DNA of 64,000 nt, taken from Ruania zhangjianzhongii. Lineage in GTDB: Bacteria > Actinomycetota > Actinomycetes > Actinomycetales > Beutenbergiaceae. Below, in pieces: positions 51,825-60,797 of this stretch. Under the pieces are notes generated by a model. That model did not search any database. It saw only the letters and a program-made list of their open reading frames with translations, and had not been told where the DNA came from. Positions within the stretch are counted from its first letter, which is position 1. Each line of letters begins with the position of its first letter. Position numbers and translations under genes: made by a program. The stretch is taken from NCBI RefSeq assembly GCF_008000995.1, contig NZ_CP042828.1, forward strand, positions 1,736,001 to 1,800,000, written 5' to 3'.

Positions 51825-52717
51825 AGAAGATCCTGTACTCCCAACGATGGGCGCCGTACTTTTTCATCGCGCCGTTCGTGATCACCCTGCTCGGGTTCTG
51901 GATGGTGCCGCTCGGACGGTCGGTGGTCATGAGCACCCAGGAGGTCCTCTACGGGGACGCCACCTTCATCGGCTTGGACAACTACGTCCGCTTGATGGGG
52001 GACCGGACCTTCTGGAAGGCCATGTTCAACAGTGCGCGGTACATGGTGCTCACGCTGGCCCTGCTCATCCCGATTCCGATGTTCTTAGCGGCGGTCATCA
52101 ACTCGAAGATCGGTAGCCCGCGGATCAAAGGTTTCGCCAAAGCCTCGCTGTTCGTACCGGCGCTGACCTCGGTGGTCGTTGCCGGCATCATTTTTCGGTT
52201 GATGTTCGCCGAGACCGACTCGGGCCTGATGAACCAGATCGTTGGCTTCTTCGGGTTCGGTCCCGTCCGGTGGCTCCGCCAGGACATCCCGGGCCTGATC
52301 GCGCTCCTGGCGCTGGCGCTGTGGCGCTACACCGGGGTGAACATCATGTACTTCATCGCTGGGATGCAGTCCATTCCCACGGAGTACTACGAAGCGGCGT
52401 CGATCGATGGCGCGGGCCGGGTCCAGCAGTTCTTCCGGATCACTGTCCCGAACCTCAAACCGACGATCGTGTACGTCCTCACGATCAGCGTCTACGGCGG
52501 GCTGGCGATGTTCCTGGAGAGCTTCATGCTCTATGCCGGGAACAACTCACCGAACAACCAGGGCCTCACGGTGGTCGGTTATCTCTACCGCCAAGGGGTC
52601 CAGGAGAACGATCTCGGGTTTGCCTCGGCCGTGGGCGTGATCCTCCTGGTAGTGATCATGGCGATCAACCTCACCCACCTCACGTTGAGCGGCACGTTCA
52701 AGAAGGATCGACGATGA
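51821..52717 (+). CDS. Carbohydrate ABC transporter permease (CUT1, AraP/MalF type)
   Basis: The 298-residue permease has six predicted membrane segments and the EAA coupling loop EAASIDGAGRVQQFFRITVPNLKP. The pattern YFFIAPFVITLLGFWMVPLGRSVVMS...FIGLDNYVRLM is typical of CUT1 importers of oligosaccharides. The GTG start overlaps the DUF916-like gene, tying transport to the surface complex. Confidence 0.93.
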   Translation: MKKILYSQRWAPYFFIAPFVITLLGFWMVPLGRSVVMSTQEVLYGDATFIGLDNYVRLMGDRTFWKAMFNSARYMVLTLALLIPIPMFLAAVINSKIGSPRIKGFAKASLFVPALTSVVVAGIIFRLMFAETDSGLMNQIVGFFGFGPVRWLRQDIPGLIALLALALWRYTGVNIMYFIAGMQSIPTEYYEAASIDGAGRVQQFFRITVPNLKPTIVYVLTISVYGGLAMFLESFMLYAGNNSPNNQGLTVVGYLYRQGVQENDLGFASAVGVILLVVIMAINLTHLTLSGTFKKDRR

Positions 52718-53577
52718 GCGCGCGTGGTGTCCGGAGCAAGCACGTGCTGCCCCGGCGGCTGTTCGTGGGCGTACAGGCGACTTTCCTCATCCTGCTCACC
52801 CTGATCGTCCTCGTTCCCCTGGTGGCGATCTTCGTGGGTACCTTCCAGGACGGGAACGACGTCATCCGGAACGGGATCTCGTTCGACGTCGATCTGAGCA
52901 CGCTCTCCCTGGACAACTACGTCATGCTGTTCACCGATTCGGGACTGTACTTCCGGTGGTTCCTGAACACCTTCGTCCTGACGGTCGCGCAGGTCGCCGG
53001 AACTCTGCTGGTGAGCTCGTTCGTCGCGTACGGGTTCGCGATGTATGACTTCAGGGGAAAGAACGCGGGATTCATCGCAGTCATCCTGCTGATGACCGTG
53101 CCCTTCGAGATGATGATGCTCCCGATGTACGTCATGGTGAACGACATCGGTCTGGCTGACACCTACATCGTGATCGTCCTGCCGTTCCTGGCGGCAGCGG
53201 TGACCATCTTCTTCTTCCGGCAGTACTTCCTGGGCATACCGAAGGAGCTCCTGGAGGCCGGGCGGGTCGATGGTGTCACCGAGTTCGGCATCTTCTTCAA
53301 GCTGGTGCTACCGATCGCCAAACCAGCGCTGGCGGCGATGGCGATCCTCAACGGGATGATCGTGTGGAACAACTTCCTCTGGCCTCTTCTCGTCCTGCGG
53401 TCAGCGGAGAAGTTCACCCTCCCGATCGGGCTGAATACCCTCCTGACGCCCTATGGGAACAATTACGAGCTGTTGATCATCGGGGCGTTCTTCTCCCTGA
53501 TTCCCATCTTGGTGCTCTTTTTGCTGTTCCAACGATTCTTCGTCGCCGGCATGACCGCCGGGGCGCTCAAAGGTTAA
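52714..53577 (+). CDS. Carbohydrate ABC transporter permease (CUT1, AraQ/MalG type)
   Basis: The 287-residue permease has six membrane segments and an EAA loop EAGRVDGVTEFGIFFKLVLPIAKP. It forms the heterodimeric channel with the preceding permease. ATG 52714 overlaps that gene by 4 nt; longer frames in this register lie inside the upstream gene. No ATPase gene follows. Confidence 0.93.
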   Translation: MSARGVRSKHVLPRRLFVGVQATFLILLTLIVLVPLVAIFVGTFQDGNDVIRNGISFDVDLSTLSLDNYVMLFTDSGLYFRWFLNTFVLTVAQVAGTLLVSSFVAYGFAMYDFRGKNAGFIAVILLMTVPFEMMMLPMYVMVNDIGLADTYIVIVLPFLAAAVTIFFFRQYFLGIPKELLEAGRVDGVTEFGIFFKLVLPIAKPALAAMAILNGMIVWNNFLWPLLVLRSAEKFTLPIGLNTLLTPYGNNYELLIIGAFFSLIPILVLFLLFQRFFVAGMTAGALKG

Positions 53578-53604
53578 TGACGACCTCAATAGAAACGGAG
53601 AAGG

Positions 53605-54933
53605 ATGATGACTCGATCACGACGAGCGGCGGCTCTAGCCGCAGTAGGGCTCACCGGTGCGCTTCTGGCGGCGTGCAGCGGAGGTGGGGACACCGGCGGC
53701 CCGAACGAGGACGGCAGCGTCACCATCGACATGTGGGTGTTCGCAGAGCTGCACGCGACCTACTACGACCAGATGGCTGAGGCGTGGAACGAGGAGAACC
53801 CGGACCGACCGATCGACCTCCAGGTCACCGTCTACCCGTACGACGACATGCACAACAAGCTGCAGCTGGCGGTGAACTCCGGCGAGGGGCTTCCCGATGT
53901 CGTGGACATCGAGGTGAACAAGTTCTCGAACTTCGTCCAGGGTGACAACCCGCCGTTGGTCGACCTGACGGCGGCGGCCGAACCGTACATCGATGATGTG
54001 GTTCAGGCGCGGCTGGACCTGTACAGCCGGAACGGCTCGATCTACGGCTTCCCCACCCACGTGGGTGCCTTCGTGTCCTTCTACAACACGGCGCTGCTCG
54101 AGGAAGCCGGTATCGACTACACCACGATCGAGACCTGGCAGGACTTCGAGGACGCGGGAGTGGAATACCACGAGGCGACGGGTGCGGACTTCGGCGTGGC
54201 CAGTACGGGGGTGAACTTCCTCGAGCCGCTGATCGTCACCCAGCTCGGCGGAAACATGTTCGCCGACGATGGGACGGTCGCGGTGAACGGGCCCGAGACC
54301 GTCGAGGCGCTCGAGCTGCTGCAGGGAATGGAGGAGGCCGGCGCCATCTCGACGATCCCGGGCGGCAGCCCCGACGACGAGCAGGCTTTCGGCGCGATCA
54401 ACGACGGCTCCCACGCGGCCGTGGTCTATCCCGCCTGGTACACCTCACGTTTCGTCGATTACATGCCGGACCTGGCCGGTGACGTGGCGATCGCCCCAGC
54501 ACCGGTGATCGACGGCGGCGAGGTGGCGACGATCGGTGGTGGCGGCACCGGAACCTCGGTCCCGGCGGCATCCCCGGACAGTGAGTTCGCCGCCGAGTGG
54601 CTCGCGTTCGCGAAGCTGTCCCCGGAGGCGAACGTGGCGGTGTGGGAGGTCCTCGGCTTCGACCCGGTGAACATGGAGGTCTGGCAGAACGAGGAAGTCA
54701 CGCACGCCGAGGACAACAAGTTCAACGAGTACTTCCAGACGAACCTCTTCGACGTGCTGAATGAGTACCAGGGCGAGATCGGGCACTTCGAGGGGTTCAC
54801 GAACCCGGACTGGCCCTCGATCGACAATCAGTTCACCACGGTGACGCTGAACGAGATCTTCGAGAGCGGCGTCCCGGCCCAGGATGCCCTGGACCAGGCG
54901 CAGAACGACCTGCAGAACGAGCTCGGCCAGTAG
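53605..54933 (+). CDS. Carbohydrate-binding lipoprotein of the CUT1 importer
   Basis: The 442-residue solute-binding protein has a lipoprotein signal peptide with lipobox LLAAC (Cys about 24) and a family 1 extracellular solute-binding fold (VTIDMWVFAELHATYYDQMAEAWNEENPDRPIDLQV; GFPTHVGAFVSFYNTALLEEAGI). Best resemblance is to AraN/UgpB-like receptors for arabinose- or xylose-containing oligosaccharides; this is inferred. Its GAGAAGGATG context gives a good ribosome binding site. It ends the operon before a strong hairpin. Confidence 0.92.
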   Translation: MMTRSRRAAALAAVGLTGALLAACSGGGDTGGPNEDGSVTIDMWVFAELHATYYDQMAEAWNEENPDRPIDLQVTVYPYDDMHNKLQLAVNSGEGLPDVVDIEVNKFSNFVQGDNPPLVDLTAAAEPYIDDVVQARLDLYSRNGSIYGFPTHVGAFVSFYNTALLEEAGIDYTTIETWQDFEDAGVEYHEATGADFGVASTGVNFLEPLIVTQLGGNMFADDGTVAVNGPETVEALELLQGMEEAGAISTIPGGSPDDEQAFGAINDGSHAAVVYPAWYTSRFVDYMPDLAGDVAIAPAPVIDGGEVATIGGGGTGTSVPAASPDSEFAAEWLAFAKLSPEANVAVWEVLGFDPVNMEVWQNEEVTHAEDNKFNEYFQTNLFDVLNEYQGEIGHFEGFTNPDWPSIDNQFTTVTLNEIFESGVPAQDALDQAQNDLQNELGQ

Positions 54934-54942
54934 CGGTGAGTC

Positions 54943-54979
54943 GGCCCCGGGGCGGTGTGCATGCCCCCGCCCCGGGGCC
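54943..54979 (+). terminator. Terminator of the esterase-transport operon
   Basis: GGCCCCGGGGCGG (54943-54955) and CCGCCCCGGGGCC (54967-54979) form a perfect 13-bp stem with an 11-nt loop. It lies between the convergent lipoprotein and YbaK genes. Confidence 0.7.
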
Positions 54980-55026
54980 CATCACACCTGCATACCGGCA
55001 GCGGCAGACCCGGCTACCGCTGCCAG

Positions 55027-55548
55027 CTACCGGCCTGCTGGGTGGATCGCGGCGATCGGCGCGAACCGGGCGTCCGTGATCGAGACCAGGTCTGCCGGTG
55101 CCAGGGACACATCGAATCCGCGGCGACCACCCGAGACGTAGACGGCGTGCAGGGTCTCGGCGCTCTCGTCGATCAGCGTGGGCAGCGGCGTGCGCTGACC
55201 CACGGGGGAGATCCCACCGGTCACGTACCCGCTGGAGCGCTGCGCGTCCGCGGGCGATGCCAGCGCGGCCTTCTTCTGCCCGAGCGCCCGGGCGACCGCC
55301 TTCAGGTCCAGCGACTCCGCCACCGGTACCAGTGCCACGGTCAGGCCGCCGTGACGGGTCAGCCCGGACACGCGTACCATCAGGGTCTTGAACACCGCTG
55401 CCGGGTCCACGCCGAGCGCGGCGGCGGCCTCCAGCCCGAAGCTGAGGTCGCTACCGGGATCGTGGCTGTACTGGTGTACGCCAAAACCGATACCCGCCGC
55501 GGTCAGCGCGAGCGTCGCCGGGGTCGCGGGGGCTTTGGCCGCGGCCAT
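55027..55548 (-). CDS. ybaK: YbaK/EbsC-type Cys-tRNA(Pro) deacylase
   Basis: The 173-residue protein has the YbaK editing-domain pattern: Thr/Ala-rich start, FGVHQYSHDP, AAVFKTLMVRV, ALGQKKAALASPADAQRSSGYVTGGISPVGQRTPLPTLIDESA. It hydrolyses Cys-tRNAPro mischarged by prolyl-tRNA synthetase. ATG 55548 overlaps the stop of the DUF2510 gene by 1 nt (TGATG), so the two are coupled. Confidence 0.92.
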   Translation of the reverse strand: MAAAKAPATPATLALTAAGIGFGVHQYSHDPGSDLSFGLEAAAALGVDPAAVFKTLMVRVSGLTRHGGLTVALVPVAESLDLKAVARALGQKKAALASPADAQRSSGYVTGGISPVGQRTPLPTLIDESAETLHAVYVSGGRRGFDVSLAPADLVSITDARFAPIAAIHPAGR

Positions 55549-56645
55549 CAGGCCGGGCCGGTGACCGAGATCGTCACCGAGGTGGCGTCGCCAGCCCACT
55601 CGGTGACGATCAGCACCAGCGGGCCGCTCGGCATCGGTGCCACCAGCTGGGGGTCGTAGTCGTCACCGGAGTAGTCCCGGTCGTCGTTCATCCGTTCCCG
55701 GCCTTCGGAGTCCAGCGTGGCCAGCATCGGGTCCTCGCTCCCGTCGTCGCGGACGTCCACGGTGTACTCGCCCTCGTCAGCCACCTGCACCAGGCCGATC
55801 CAGGCTCCGTCTGCGGGCACGTTCGCCGTTGCGGAGCTACCGATACGCACCTCGTCGGTGATCGGTGCGGAGGTAGCGGTGAAGGACGTGGTCGCGCCGT
55901 TGACGTCCTCGAGCACCACGGTGTAGTCGCCGGCCTCCAGAGTGGGTACGCCGAACGGGTCCAGGGACGTGCCGTCGAGCATGTCGACCAGATCGCGGCC
56001 ACGGTCGTCGCTGCTGTAGACCTCGTCACCGGCGTCGTCCTGCACGGTGAGCGTGAGGTCGACGGCGCCACCATCTCCGCGGACGTCGATCGCGAGCGTG
56101 GTCTGCTCGGTGAGACTCAGGTCGCCTTCGTACCGACCGCCGGCCTCGATCGTCTCGCTGGTCTCGCCGTCAGCGGCGAACGTGCCGGTCACCACCGCAC
56201 CCGAGCCGGGGGAGGCCGTCGGCGGGTTGGACATGTCGGGGTCGTCGGGGTCGTTGCGACCGGAAACCAGCCACCAGCCCAGGCCGGCGACCACTAGCAC
56301 GGCGAGCACCACCAGCGAGGCGACCGCAGCGGTGCCACCGGGGGTGCCGCGCACCCCAGCGCCGAACACCTTCGTGCCGTCGTCGTCGCGGGGCTGGGCC
56401 GCCGGCCCCCAGGGCTGGTTCGCCAGCCATCCGTCGCCGGCGGTGCCGGGGGCGACCATCACATCCGGACGGTGGTTCAGCTCGGCCAGGTACGGGTAGT
56501 CCTCCCGGGCGGTGCCGGCGCCGTGTTCCTGCTCGTCGCTGGGCACGATGGGGGCGTAGTACTCGGTCCAGGAGTCCCCGTCCCAGAACCGTTCCTGGTT
56601 CTCCCCGGTGGGATCCGGGTACCAGCCCGCCTCTCGCTCGCTCAC
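55548..56645 (-). CDS. DUF2510-domain membrane protein with extracytoplasmic beta domains
   Basis: The 365-residue protein begins with a DUF2510 motif (AGWYPDPTGENQERFWDGDSWTEYY) in the cytoplasm and has a Pro/Asp linker. One membrane helix lies at about 108-128 (AAVASLVVLAVLVVAGLGWWLV). The extracytoplasmic region is about 235 residues of acidic beta repeats resembling pre-peptidase C-terminal domains (GGRYEGDLSLTEQTTLAIDVRGDGGAVDLTLTVQDDAGDEVY; DGAWIGLVQVADEGEYTVDVRDDGSEDPMLATLDSEG). The function is unknown. GTG start at 56645. Confidence 0.82.
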   Translation of the reverse strand: MSEREAGWYPDPTGENQERFWDGDSWTEYYAPIVPSDEQEHGAGTAREDYPYLAELNHRPDVMVAPGTAGDGWLANQPWGPAAQPRDDDGTKVFGAGVRGTPGGTAAVASLVVLAVLVVAGLGWWLVSGRNDPDDPDMSNPPTASPGSGAVVTGTFAADGETSETIEAGGRYEGDLSLTEQTTLAIDVRGDGGAVDLTLTVQDDAGDEVYSSDDRGRDLVDMLDGTSLDPFGVPTLEAGDYTVVLEDVNGATTSFTATSAPITDEVRIGSSATANVPADGAWIGLVQVADEGEYTVDVRDDGSEDPMLATLDSEGRERMNDDRDYSGDDYDPQLVAPMPSGPLVLIVTEWAGDATSVTISVTGPA

Positions 56646-56830
56646 CCGACCATCGTAGGCGGGGGTCGGCGACGGCGTCGCGCACCGGGTAGGGGAGGAG
56701 TCACCATGGCCTGCGGTCCGTGGGGTCGAGCAGATGCCCGCCCAGCCGGTTCGGCAGTGCCGACGCCGAGGCGATACCCGGGAGCACGACCCTGTGCAGC
56801 GGGTAACGAGTGAATCGATTCAGGCAGGCA

Positions 56831-56848
56831 GGGTGGGTGGGGATGGGG
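56831..56848 (+). repeat. G-quadruplex-forming motif
   Basis: Four G runs, GGG-T-GGG-T-GGGG-AT-GGGG, have loops of 1-2 nt, a strong intramolecular G-quadruplex pattern. It lies just past the 3' end of the minus-strand helicase gene. Confidence 0.7.
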
Positions 56849-56855
56849 CGAGGGT

Positions 56856-56885
56856 GGTCAGGGTCAGGGTCAGGGTCAGGGTCAG
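56856..56885. repeat. Five-copy GGTCAG hexamer repeat overlapping the helicase stop codon
   Basis: GGTCAG is repeated five times without interruption; the last unit overlaps the TGA of the minus-strand helicase gene (56882-56884). Each unit carries an in-register TGA on the minus strand, so loss or gain of units still ends the protein at nearly the same place. Confidence 0.85.
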
Positions 56886-59434
56886 GCGGGGCCGACATGC
56901 AGGTCGGTGAGCACCACCCGGCCGGTCTCGTCGGTGGCCGCCAGGTCCACCGTCGCCGTCAGCCGCCAGTCCCGGTCGCCCTCGGGATCGTCGAAGATCT
57001 GGGTCACCGCCCAGCCGCGGGGGTCGATCTGCACCAGGGCGCTCGAGCGGGCATCCGGGCCGATGCCCACGTCCTCGTACTCGGCGAAGTACTCGGCCAT
57101 CGCCTCCTCCCAGCGCTGCGCCGTCCACCCGGCGTCGCCGTCCAGCTCGCCGAGCCGGGCATAGTCCTCCCGCGCGGCCAGTTCCACCCGGTGGAACAGC
57201 GCGGTGCGCACCAGGCGGCGGAGCAACCGCGGGTTCGCGCTCGGTGGCGCATCCGGACCCGGCCCGAACCGCGCCTCCTCCTCATCCTCACCAGCGGCCT
57301 CGGGCGCCTCCAGACCCAACCGGCCGGACTGGTCCGGGTGACCTCCGCCGTCGCCGGCCTGCAATGCCTCCCACTCGGCGAGCAACGAGGAGTCGATCTG
57401 CCGCACCAGCGTGCCGAGCCACTCGATCAGCTCGGTGAGCTCCTCGGTGCGCATCCGCTCGGGCACCACCTGCCGCAGCGCCTTGTAGGCATCGGTGAGG
57501 TAGCGCAGCAGCACCCCCTCGCTGCGGGCCAGGCCGTACTTGGCGATCAGCTCGGAGAACGTCATCGCGGTCTCGGCCATCTCCCGCACCACGGACTTGG
57601 GTTTCAGCTCGTAATCGTCCACCCACGGGTTGGTGAGTCGGAACTCGGCCAGCGCCGCGGTGAGCAGCTCGGCCAGCGGCTTGGGGTGGGTGATCTCGTC
57701 GAGCGCGTTCATCCGGTCGATGTACTCCCACCCCTCGGCCTTCATCGCACCGATCGCCTCACCCTTGGCCGCCTTCTCCTGAGCGATCAGCAGCGGGCGG
57801 GGATTCTCCAGGGTCGACTCGATCACCGAGACCACGTCCAGCGCGAAGTCGGCGTCGTCGGGGTCGAGGAGCTCCAGCGCGGCCAGCGCGAACGGGGACA
57901 GCGGGGTGTTCAGCGCGAACTCGTCCGGCACCTCACCCACCAGCCGCACGGTCCGGCGTCCGTTCGCGTCTTCGACCCGTTCCACCAGACCGGCCTGGCG
58001 CAGCGTCCGGTAGATGCCCACCGCCCGGCGCAGGTGCGGATTCCGCTCGGCGGGCGCGTCATGGTTGTCGATGAGCAGGCGGGTGATCGCCGGCAGCGGG
58101 TCACCGGGGCGGGAGAGCACCCCGAGCACCATCGCGTGCGAGACCTGGAACTGGCTGGTCAGCTGCTCCGGCTCAGCGTCCCGGAGACGCTCGTAGGTCT
58201 TATCGGTCCAGTTCACCGCACCACTGGGTGCCTTCTTCCGGACGATCTTGCGCTTCTTCCGCTCGTCGTCGCCGGCCTTGGCGAGCGCCTTCGCGTTCTC
58301 GATGACGTGCTCGGGGGCCTGGACGATCACCTCGCCGGTGGTGTCGTACCCGGCACGGCCGGCCCGCCCGGACACCTGGTGGAACTCCCTCGCGGACAGG
58401 TGCCTGGACTTGATCCCGTCGAACTTGGTCAGCCCCGTCAGCAGCACCGTGCGGATCGGCACGTTGATGCCCACGCCGAGGGTGTCCGTGCCGCAGATCA
58501 CCGGGAGCAGGCCCGCCTGCGCGAGGCGTTCCACCAGCCGCCGGTAGCGGGGCAGCATCCCCGCATGGTGCACGCCGATACCGTGCCGCAGCAGCCGGGA
58601 CAGCGCGGCGCCGAACCCGCGCGCGAACTGGAACCCGCGCAGGGCTTCGGCGATCTGGTCCCGATGCGCCCGGGAGGCTACCGGGATCGAGGTGAGTGAC
58701 TGTGCCTGCTCCACGGCAGCCGCCTGGGTGAAGTGCACGATGTACACCGGCGTGCGGTGGGTGCCGAGCAGCTCGCGCACCACCTCCTGCAGCGGCTCGG
58801 TGGAGTAGCTGTAGGTCAGCGGCACCGGGCGCTCGGTGTTGCTGATCACGGCGACCTCCCGCCCGGTGCGGCGGGTCAGGTCTGCCGCGATTGCGGAGAC
58901 ATCCCCGAGGGTGGCGCTCATCAGCACGAACTGGACCTCCGGCAGCTCCAGCAGTGGCACCTGCCACGCCCAGCCGCGCTGTGGGTCGGCGTAGAAGTGG
59001 AACTCGTCCATCACCACCTGGTCCACCTCGGTGTCCGCACCGGCGCGCAGGGCCTGGTTGGCGAGGATCTCCGCAGTGCAGCAGATGATCGGGGCCTCGG
59101 TATTGATGGCCGAGTCGCCGGTGAGCATGCCGACCTGATCGGCGCCGAAGATGTCGACAAGGTCGAAGAACTTCTCGCTGACCAGAGCCTTCAGCGGGGC
59201 GGTGTAGTAGCTGCGCTGCCCGCGAGCCAGGGCCACGTAGTGCGCGGCGACTGCGATCAGGGACTTGCCCGACCCGGTGGGGGTGGAGGCGATCACCTGC
59301 GCCCCGGTGACGATCTCGAACAGCGCCTCCTCCTGGTGCGGATACAGGTCCAGGCCGCGGCCGGCAGCCCAGTCGGTGAAGGCTTCGACGAGGGCGTCGT
59401 CGTCAGTGGGGTCTGCGGGGAGGGTAAGAGTCAT
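56882..59434 (-). CDS. DEAD/DEAH-box helicase with DUF3516 (SKI2-like)
   Basis: The 850-residue superfamily 2 helicase has Q-like DLYPHQEEALFEI, Walker A STPTGSGKS (49-57), motif Ia TAPLKAL, Walker B MDEFHFY (a DEFH variant of DEVH), motif III MSATL, and motifs IV-VI including GTDTLGVGINVPIRTVLL and HQVSGRAGRAGYD. The C-terminal ~400 residues match DUF3516 and contain an acidic insertion near 720-760. Related actinobacterial proteins are thought to act on RNA; the substrate is unproven. The ATG at 59434 has no clear ribosome binding site. Confidence 0.9.
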   Translation of the reverse strand: MTLTLPADPTDDDALVEAFTDWAAGRGLDLYPHQEEALFEIVTGAQVIASTPTGSGKSLIAVAAHYVALARGQRSYYTAPLKALVSEKFFDLVDIFGADQVGMLTGDSAINTEAPIICCTAEILANQALRAGADTEVDQVVMDEFHFYADPQRGWAWQVPLLELPEVQFVLMSATLGDVSAIAADLTRRTGREVAVISNTERPVPLTYSYSTEPLQEVVRELLGTHRTPVYIVHFTQAAAVEQAQSLTSIPVASRAHRDQIAEALRGFQFARGFGAALSRLLRHGIGVHHAGMLPRYRRLVERLAQAGLLPVICGTDTLGVGINVPIRTVLLTGLTKFDGIKSRHLSAREFHQVSGRAGRAGYDTTGEVIVQAPEHVIENAKALAKAGDDERKKRKIVRKKAPSGAVNWTDKTYERLRDAEPEQLTSQFQVSHAMVLGVLSRPGDPLPAITRLLIDNHDAPAERNPHLRRAVGIYRTLRQAGLVERVEDANGRRTVRLVGEVPDEFALNTPLSPFALAALELLDPDDADFALDVVSVIESTLENPRPLLIAQEKAAKGEAIGAMKAEGWEYIDRMNALDEITHPKPLAELLTAALAEFRLTNPWVDDYELKPKSVVREMAETAMTFSELIAKYGLARSEGVLLRYLTDAYKALRQVVPERMRTEELTELIEWLGTLVRQIDSSLLAEWEALQAGDGGGHPDQSGRLGLEAPEAAGEDEEEARFGPGPDAPPSANPRLLRRLVRTALFHRVELAAREDYARLGELDGDAGWTAQRWEEAMAEYFAEYEDVGIGPDARSSALVQIDPRGWAVTQIFDDPEGDRDWRLTATVDLAATDETGRVVLTDLHVGPA

Positions 59435-59544
59435 CGCTTGCCATTGTCCCCCGAGCCGGCAGACTTCGGGCGCCCGGGACTCGCGCGGTGAGCGTTCCGG
59501 GCGCCGATTGGGACTCCTGGGCCGCTGTGCGGTTCACTGGAGCG

Positions 59545-60318
59545 GTGACTGCTCCGTTGTGCTTCCTCGCCTCCCGTGCCGAGCCGGTGGCGGCAGATGC
59601 CGAGTACACCAGCGTGCTGGGATTCGCTGGCCTGCGGCCGGAGCAGCTGGTGCGGATACGCCTGGACCAGGGGGAGGAGCCCGGGCCGCTGACGCAGTAC
59701 GCCGGGGTGATCCTCGGTGGTAGTCCGTTCACCGTCTCCACCCCGGAGTCGGATAAGTCCACGGTCCAGACCGGCGTCGAGGCCAGGCTGATGGACGTTC
59801 TCGACGAGGTGGTGGCCCACCGGATCCCGTTCCTCGGGCTCTGCTACGGCATCGGTGTGGTGGGCCGCTGGGCTGGCGGCCTGGTGGACGGCCGCTACGC
59901 CGAGGACACGGCTGCGGTGACCATTCGGCTCACCGACGAGGGCCTCGCCGACCCGCTGCTCGCGGGTATGCCGGACTCCTTCGAGGCCTATGTCGGCCAC
60001 AAGGAGGCCTGTACCCGGCTGCCGCCCGGCGCGGTGGTGCTCGCCGGCTCCTCCGCCTGCCCGGTGCAGATGTACCGGTTCGCTCCCGGCGCCTACGTCA
60101 CCCAGTTTCACCCGGAGATGGACGCCGAGGCGGTACGGCTGCGGATCGAGGTGTATGCGCATGCGGGCTACTTCCCGCCGGATGAGGTCGAGGAGGTGAT
60201 CGCCCGCACTGCGCGTGCCGACGTCACCTCGGCGCACCGGGTGCTGGCTTCCTTCGCCGCGCTGGCGCTCGACCGACCGGAGCAGCGGGCAGCAGGGGAG
60301 TCGGCAGTCGCCAGTTGA
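59545..60318 (+). CDS. Class I glutamine amidotransferase-like protein (GMP synthase GATase type)
   Basis: The 257-residue protein has the GATase1 pattern: YAGVILGGSPFTVS, the nucleophile elbow FLGLCYGIGVVG with its Cys, and TQFHPEMDAEAV with the His-Glu pair, so the triad is intact. No synthetase domain is attached, so the ammonia acceptor partner is unknown; similar stand-alone proteins act on gamma-glutamyl compounds. GTG 59545 with GGAG upstream is chosen; GTG 59488 would add 19 unconserved residues. Confidence 0.85.
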   Translation: MTAPLCFLASRAEPVAADAEYTSVLGFAGLRPEQLVRIRLDQGEEPGPLTQYAGVILGGSPFTVSTPESDKSTVQTGVEARLMDVLDEVVAHRIPFLGLCYGIGVVGRWAGGLVDGRYAEDTAAVTIRLTDEGLADPLLAGMPDSFEAYVGHKEACTRLPPGAVVLAGSSACPVQMYRFAPGAYVTQFHPEMDAEAVRLRIEVYAHAGYFPPDEVEEVIARTARADVTSAHRVLASFAALALDRPEQRAAGESAVAS

Positions 60319-60334
60319 TGCGGCCGGGCTCGCC

Positions 60335-60796
60335 TCAGCCTGGGAGCCGTTTCTCCAGGTACTGTGCCGTCTCGGTGATCGAGTGCTTGCTGCCGTCAGC
60401 GGCGACGTAGGTGTAGGAGAAGGTCTCGGTTCGACCAGTAGGCCGGTAGCCGAGGCGTTCGTAGAGCCGGCGGGCGCCGGGGTTGTCCGCGCTGACGCCG
60501 ATCCAGATCCGCCCGAACGGGGCTGCCTCCGCCTCGGCAGCTACCACGATCGCGGTGCCGACCCCGTGGCTGCGGCGGTCCGGGGCCACCTGCAGGTTCT
60601 TCAGCTCCGGGATCGGCGCCCACTCCAGCTCACCCGAGCCCACCGGTTCCGCACCGTCCCAGGCCACCAGGTAGACGCACTCGCCAGCGGACTGGCGGGC
60701 GAACGTGCTGCTGGCGTAGTTCTTCTCCTCCGGTTCCCCGGCAGCGATCACCGCGACCTCGGCGGCCACACAGCGGCGCACGCTGAGGGTGGCCAC
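60335..60796 (-). CDS. GNAT family N-acetyltransferase
   Basis: The 153-residue acetyltransferase has LKNLQVAPDRRSHGVGTAIVVAAE (acetyl-CoA loop RSHGVGTA), then IGVSADNPGARRLYERLGYRPTGR. The substrate is unknown. The GTG start lies 1 nt after the stop of the serine hydrolase gene, so the two form an operon. Confidence 0.87.
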   Translation of the reverse strand: MATLSVRRCVAAEVAVIAAGEPEEKNYASSTFARQSAGECVYLVAWDGAEPVGSGELEWAPIPELKNLQVAPDRRSHGVGTAIVVAAEAEAAPFGRIWIGVSADNPGARRLYERLGYRPTGRTETFSYTYVAADGSKHSITETAQYLEKRLPG

Positions 60797-60797
60797 C

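Noticed and set aside
56706-56813. 35-codon plus-strand frame with a good GGGGAGGAG site
   Set aside because: Composition is Pro/Ala/Arg/Gly-rich as expected by chance; nothing downstream on that strand and no coupling to a neighbour. Kept only as a note.
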